Shown: positions 3,729 to 6,846 of the stretch, piece by piece | Numbering within the stretch: the first letter of the stretch is position 1 | Layout: every line of letters starts with the position of its first letter | From: an uncultured Collinsella sp. | GTDB taxonomy: Bacteria; Actinomycetota; Coriobacteriia; Coriobacteriales; Coriobacteriaceae | Assembly: GCA_902495955.1 (NCBI GenBank) | Contig: CABUZE010000048.1 | Location: 1-6,846, forward strand | DNA: 6,846 nucleotides | Direction: 5' to 3' | Position numbers and translations under genes: made by a program | The notes under the pieces: model-generated | The model's database searches: none | Told to the model about the DNA's origin: nothing | The model's input: only the letters and a program-made list of their open reading frames with translations

Positions 3729-6700
3729 TATGCATTCACGACCTTTCCGGTTTCGCGATCGAGTTTTTGCGAGACGACGCGACTGACGCCGTCGGCTTGC
3801 ATCGAGACGCCGTAGAGAACGTCAGCATCCTCCATAGTACGGCGCTGATGCGAGATTACCAAGAGCTGCGTATCGGAACGCAGCACATCGAGGGCGCCGA
3901 TGAGCTTGGACAGGTTGGCGTCGTCGAGCGCCGCCTCGACCTCGTCCAGCACATAGAACGGCACCGTACGCGTGCGATACACGGCAAAGAGCAGGGCGAG
4001 CGCCGTCAGGCTCTTCTCGCCGCCCGACATGAGCATCATCTTGGTGATGCGCTTGCCGCGCGGCTGCGCCACGACCTCGATGCCCGTCTCGGCCGGATGC
4101 TCGGGATCGGTCATCTCAAGGTGAGCCTGACCGCCCGGGAAGAGCATGGCGAAGATCTCGCGGAAATTCGCGTCAACCTTCTCAAACGTCACCAGGAACG
4201 CCTTGCGCATCTTGCGGTCGATCGCCACGGTAATCTTGGTGAGCGCTTTGCGCGCGCTCTCCAGATCGGCCAGTTGCTCCTCGATGTAATCGGCACGGCG
4301 CTTGAGCTGCTCGTACTCCTCCATGGCGACCTGGTTCACAGGACCCAGGTTGTTGATCTGGCGCACGAGTTGGTTAAGCTCGCGCTCGGCGGCGTCGCGA
4401 TCGGTAGGCGCCGGCAACATGAGCGCTTCCTCGAGCACCGTGGTACCGTCGGCGGTGATGGCCTTGATGGCAGCCTCGACCTGCACCTCGAGCTTGCCGC
4501 GCGCCACCTTGAACTCATTTTGCGTCGCAGCGGCAACATCGACCCTCTCTTTGGCGCGGGCGACCTCGGTCTTGGCGTCCTCGATAGTTTTCTTAAGTGA
4601 AGCCGAGTCCGCCTCCTCAAGCGTTGCCTGATCGCGCAGGCGCGCAGCCCAGTCCGAGGCGCGCTCCAACAGGGCAGAATAGCGCTCGTGCATCGGATCG
4701 ACGCGAAGGCGCAGCAGCTCAAGCGAGCGCGAGGCCTGACGCGTCCCGCGGATACGGCGGTCAATGCCCTCCAGGCGATGCTCCAGGTCGGGCACGCGGC
4801 CCCTCAGAGAACGAAGACGCTCGCTCGTCTGGGCCAGGCGCACCTTGGCGTCGGCGAGCTTACCGGCTGCCTCAGAATCGTCACGGCGCACGCGATCGAG
4901 CTCGTCGTTGGCCTCGGCAATCTGCAAGCCTAAGTCGCTCGCCTGCGCACGGGCCTCGTCACGAGAACGAGTGAGCTCGTCCACGCGCGGACGTGCGGCA
5001 CGAACGGCCTCTGCGGCCTGCTCGCGGCGCTTGAAAATGCGCACGCGCTCGACCTCGGCATTGTTGGCACTCTGCTCCAGGCGGCCGATCTCAGAGAGCA
5101 GCGAGCGGCGCTCGCCCTCAAGACGGGCAATCTCGCCGGCGGCATCGCCCTCGGCGGCGCGCGCCTCCTCGACGGCCGCATTGGCCTCGACGACCTGATC
5201 CGAAACATGCTCAAACACGGCAGTAAGATCGGGCTCCAGGCCCTCCAGCTCGCGGATACGACGCTTGCGCTCCAGAGCACCCGAAGCCTCGCCGGCATCA
5301 AGCCCCACGCGAACCAGACCGCCGAAGGCAACGCGTGCGCCATCGGGAGTCACATAGGTCACGCCATCAACGACCGGCGCGGACAGCGCGGCGGCCAAGT
5401 CATCAACCACGTAATAGCCGCCGAGCAATGCCTCGACGACCGGACCGTAGCCCGCACGCACGGACAGGCGATCAACAAGACGGGCACCGGCGGCACCCTC
5501 GGCAGCCGCAGAGCCGCTCACGCTGCGCGCCACCAGCAGTGCCTCGCCCGAGGCCTTCTTCTGGTCCAGGGCAGCGCGACCGGCGCGCTCAAGTGCGGCA
5601 GTGTTATCGAACAACAGGGCATCGATATCGCCGGCGAGCAGCTGCTCAACCAGGCCTTCAAGCTCACGCGGTGCCTCGAGCACATCGCCCAGACGGCCCG
5701 AAACATCGTCGCCCAGCGCGCCAACCAGGCGGCTTACGAGCGGCGAGCTGTCGGCCATGCGAGCATCGAGCTTCTTTTGGCTCGCGAGCTCCGAGCGCAC
5801 CTCGGACAGCTTGTTGCGCGCCTCGCTCTCGCGGGCACGCAGGTCCTTAAGGGCAGCGCGTGCCGTCTCGGTGGCCTCGTGCGCATCGCTCTGGTCCCGA
5901 CGAGCCGCCTCAAGGGCGCTCTCAAGCTCCTCAGCACGGTCGCGGCGGCTCTCAAGCGATGCCGTGACCTCCTCGAGCTGCTCGTCGATCTGCTCCAGGC
6001 GCGAGGCATACATGTTGTCCTCGACCTCGGCATTGGAAAGCGAATCCTTTACCTTGGCAAGCTCAAGCGCAGCATTATCGGCAACGCGCTGCACATCGCG
6101 CTGCTCGCGCGTAAGCTGCGAAATCTGCGCATCAAGCGCCACGCGACGCTCGTGGAGCTCGGCGGCGGCAGGACCAGCGGCGTCAACGTCCTCCTGGGCC
6201 TGCATATGCGCGCCGGTCACTTCCTCGAGCTGAGCACGTGCGTCCTCGAGCTCCTCGACCACGCGACGGCGCTGATGCTCGGAGCTCGAGATCTGACCGC
6301 GCATGTCGGACAGGCGCGACACCATGTTGTGGCCCTTTTCCTCGAGCAGGCGCATATCGGAGTTAATGCGGCCGACAACATCTTGCATATGGCGGCGCTG
6401 CTCGCCCAAGTCGCCCACAAACAGGCCCTTTTCTTCGAGCATGACCTGGAGCTTCTCGAGCTCGCGCTCTTTCTCACCCAAGCGGTACTGCGCGAGCTCC
6501 AGCTCGGCGGCGCCCTCCTTAGAGCGACTCTCCAGGTCGTTCCACTGCGATTGCAGCGAACGGAGCTCATCGACTGCCAGCATCTGCGTAAGCTCGTTCG
6601 CGCGCGAGGACAGCTCTTTGTACTTGCGCGCGCGATCGACCTGACGCTCCAGCGGTCGCAGCTGACGGGCGATCTCCTTGTTGATATCGCGGGCACGGGT

Positions 6701-6846
6701 CAGGTGCTCGTCCATCGACTTGATCTTTTTGAGCGCACGCTCCTTACGACGCTTGTGCTTGGAGATGCCGGCGGCCTCCTCAATAAGGGCACGGCGCTCC
6801 TCGGGGCGGCTCTGCAAAATGGCATCGAGCTTGCCCTGGCTAATGA
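3728..6846 (-). CDS. smc: Chromosome segregation protein SMC (N-terminus beyond right window edge)
   Basis: SMC is the ATPase core of bacterial condensin; with ScpA and ScpB it loops and compacts DNA and aids chromosome segregation. The visible 1038 residues begin within the N-terminal head at ISQGKLDAIL, followed by PEERRALIEEAAGISK, the conserved segment after the Walker A and Q-loop region. About 130-150 residues including Walker A are outside the window. Numbering from the first complete codon (6844), residues about 30-365 are coiled coil, 366-520 the hinge, and 520-840 the returning coil. The C-terminal head follows: signature LMSGGEKSLTALALLFA (938-954), Walker B and D-loop FYVLDEVEAALDDAN (963-977) and the switch His in ISHQ (997-1000). 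DEVEAALDD has Glu where DEVDAALDD is common. The frame stays open to the window end, so an internal TTG at 6817 is not the start. The stop TAA overlaps the ftsY start. Confidence 0.96.
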   Translation of the reverse strand, partial: ISQGKLDAILQSRPEERRALIEEAAGISKHKRRKERALKKIKSMDEHLTRARDINKEIARQLRPLERQVDRARKYKELSSRANELTQMLAVDELRSLQSQWNDLESRSKEGAAELELAQYRLGEKERELEKLQVMLEEKGLFVGDLGEQRRHMQDVVGRINSDMRLLEEKGHNMVSRLSDMRGQISSSEHQRRRVVEELEDARAQLEEVTGAHMQAQEDVDAAGPAAAELHERRVALDAQISQLTREQRDVQRVADNAALELAKVKDSLSNAEVEDNMYASRLEQIDEQLEEVTASLESRRDRAEELESALEAARRDQSDAHEATETARAALKDLRARESEARNKLSEVRSELASQKKLDARMADSSPLVSRLVGALGDDVSGRLGDVLEAPRELEGLVEQLLAGDIDALLFDNTAALERAGRAALDQKKASGEALLVARSVSGSAAAEGAAGARLVDRLSVRAGYGPVVEALLGGYYVVDDLAAALSAPVVDGVTYVTPDGARVAFGGLVRVGLDAGEASGALERKRRIRELEGLEPDLTAVFEHVSDQVVEANAAVEEARAAEGDAAGEIARLEGERRSLLSEIGRLEQSANNAEVERVRIFKRREQAAEAVRAARPRVDELTRSRDEARAQASDLGLQIAEANDELDRVRRDDSEAAGKLADAKVRLAQTSERLRSLRGRVPDLEHRLEGIDRRIRGTRQASRSLELLRLRVDPMHERYSALLERASDWAARLRDQATLEEADSASLKKTIEDAKTEVARAKERVDVAAATQNEFKVARGKLEVQVEAAIKAITADGTTVLEEALMLPAPTDRDAAERELNQLVRQINNLGPVNQVAMEEYEQLKRRADYIEEQLADLESARKALTKITVAIDRKMRKAFLVTFEKVDANFREIFAMLFPGGQAHLEMTDPEHPAETGIEVVAQPRGKRITKMMLMSGGEKSLTALALLFAVYRTRTVPFYVLDEVEAALDDANLSKLIGALDVLRSDTQLLVISHQRRTMEDADVLYGVSMQADGVSRVVSQKLDRETGKVVNA

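Noticed and set aside
2457..3815. A 452-codon open frame on the plus strand opposite ftsY and the ftsY-ffh junction
   Set aside because: It lies antisense to two genes whose every motif is intact, has no plausible ribosome binding site, and its translation resembles no family. Long antisense frames are expected in high-GC genes with strong codon bias.
3710..4600. A 296-codon open frame on the plus strand opposite the 3' end of smc
   Set aside because: It is a shadow of the conserved SMC head and coil; no start signal is seen and its composition follows from the reverse complement of SMC codons.
6815..6817. TTG at 6817 as the start of smc
   Set aside because: The frame continues upstream to the window edge with conserved SMC sequence (ISQGKLDAI), so the gene is cut by the window and not started there.
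3728..6846. RecN, Rad50/SbcC or MukB as alternative identity for the long coiled-coil ATPase
   Set aside because: The ISQGKLDAIL...PEERRALIEEAAGISK segment, the LMSGGEKSLTALALLFA signature, the DEVEAALDDAN Walker B and the operon with ftsY are specific to canonical SMC.

Overview
The window is about 60% GC by eye and looks like a bacterial chromosome segment, most likely from an actinobacterium of the class Coriobacteriia (Collinsella-like). This placement rests on three things: the gene order smc-ftsY-ffh with no ylxM between the last two, an actinobacterial-looking Ffh G5 segment, and a thymidylate synthase N-terminus of the longer type. It is inference from memory, since no database search was possible.

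From left to right, positions 1-221 hold the first 73 codons of thymidylate synthase (thyA) on the minus strand, cut by the window edge. Positions 222-439 form a divergent intergenic region with several inverted repeats. The most notable are two near-identical 12-bp palindromes, 53 bp apart, that bracket a possible promoter for the plus-strand gene. Positions 440-1204 encode a 254-residue fusion of a DUF134 helix-turn-helix domain, a NifX/NifB-like cofactor-binding domain and a Cys/His-rich tail. A strong internal Shine-Dalgarno sequence precedes an in-frame ATG exactly at the domain junction. Positions 1205-1324 carry a hairpin terminator shared by the two convergent transcription units.

The rest, 1325-6846, is one tightly packed minus-strand operon transcribed smc, then ftsY, then ffh. 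smc lacks its N-terminal head portion because it runs off the right edge. Its stop codon overlaps the ftsY start (TAATG), and the ftsY stop codon overlaps the ffh ribosome binding site. Ffh (signal recognition particle GTPase) and FtsY (its membrane receptor) deliver nascent membrane and secreted proteins to the translocon. SMC organises and segregates the chromosome. These are ordinary housekeeping genes.

The only candidate for something little described is the DUF134-NifX-Cys/His protein. Its layout suggests a one-component regulator that senses a metal or metal cofactor and may control its own promoter through the paired palindromes. That function is a hypothesis; the domains, palindromes and internal start signal are visible in the sequence.
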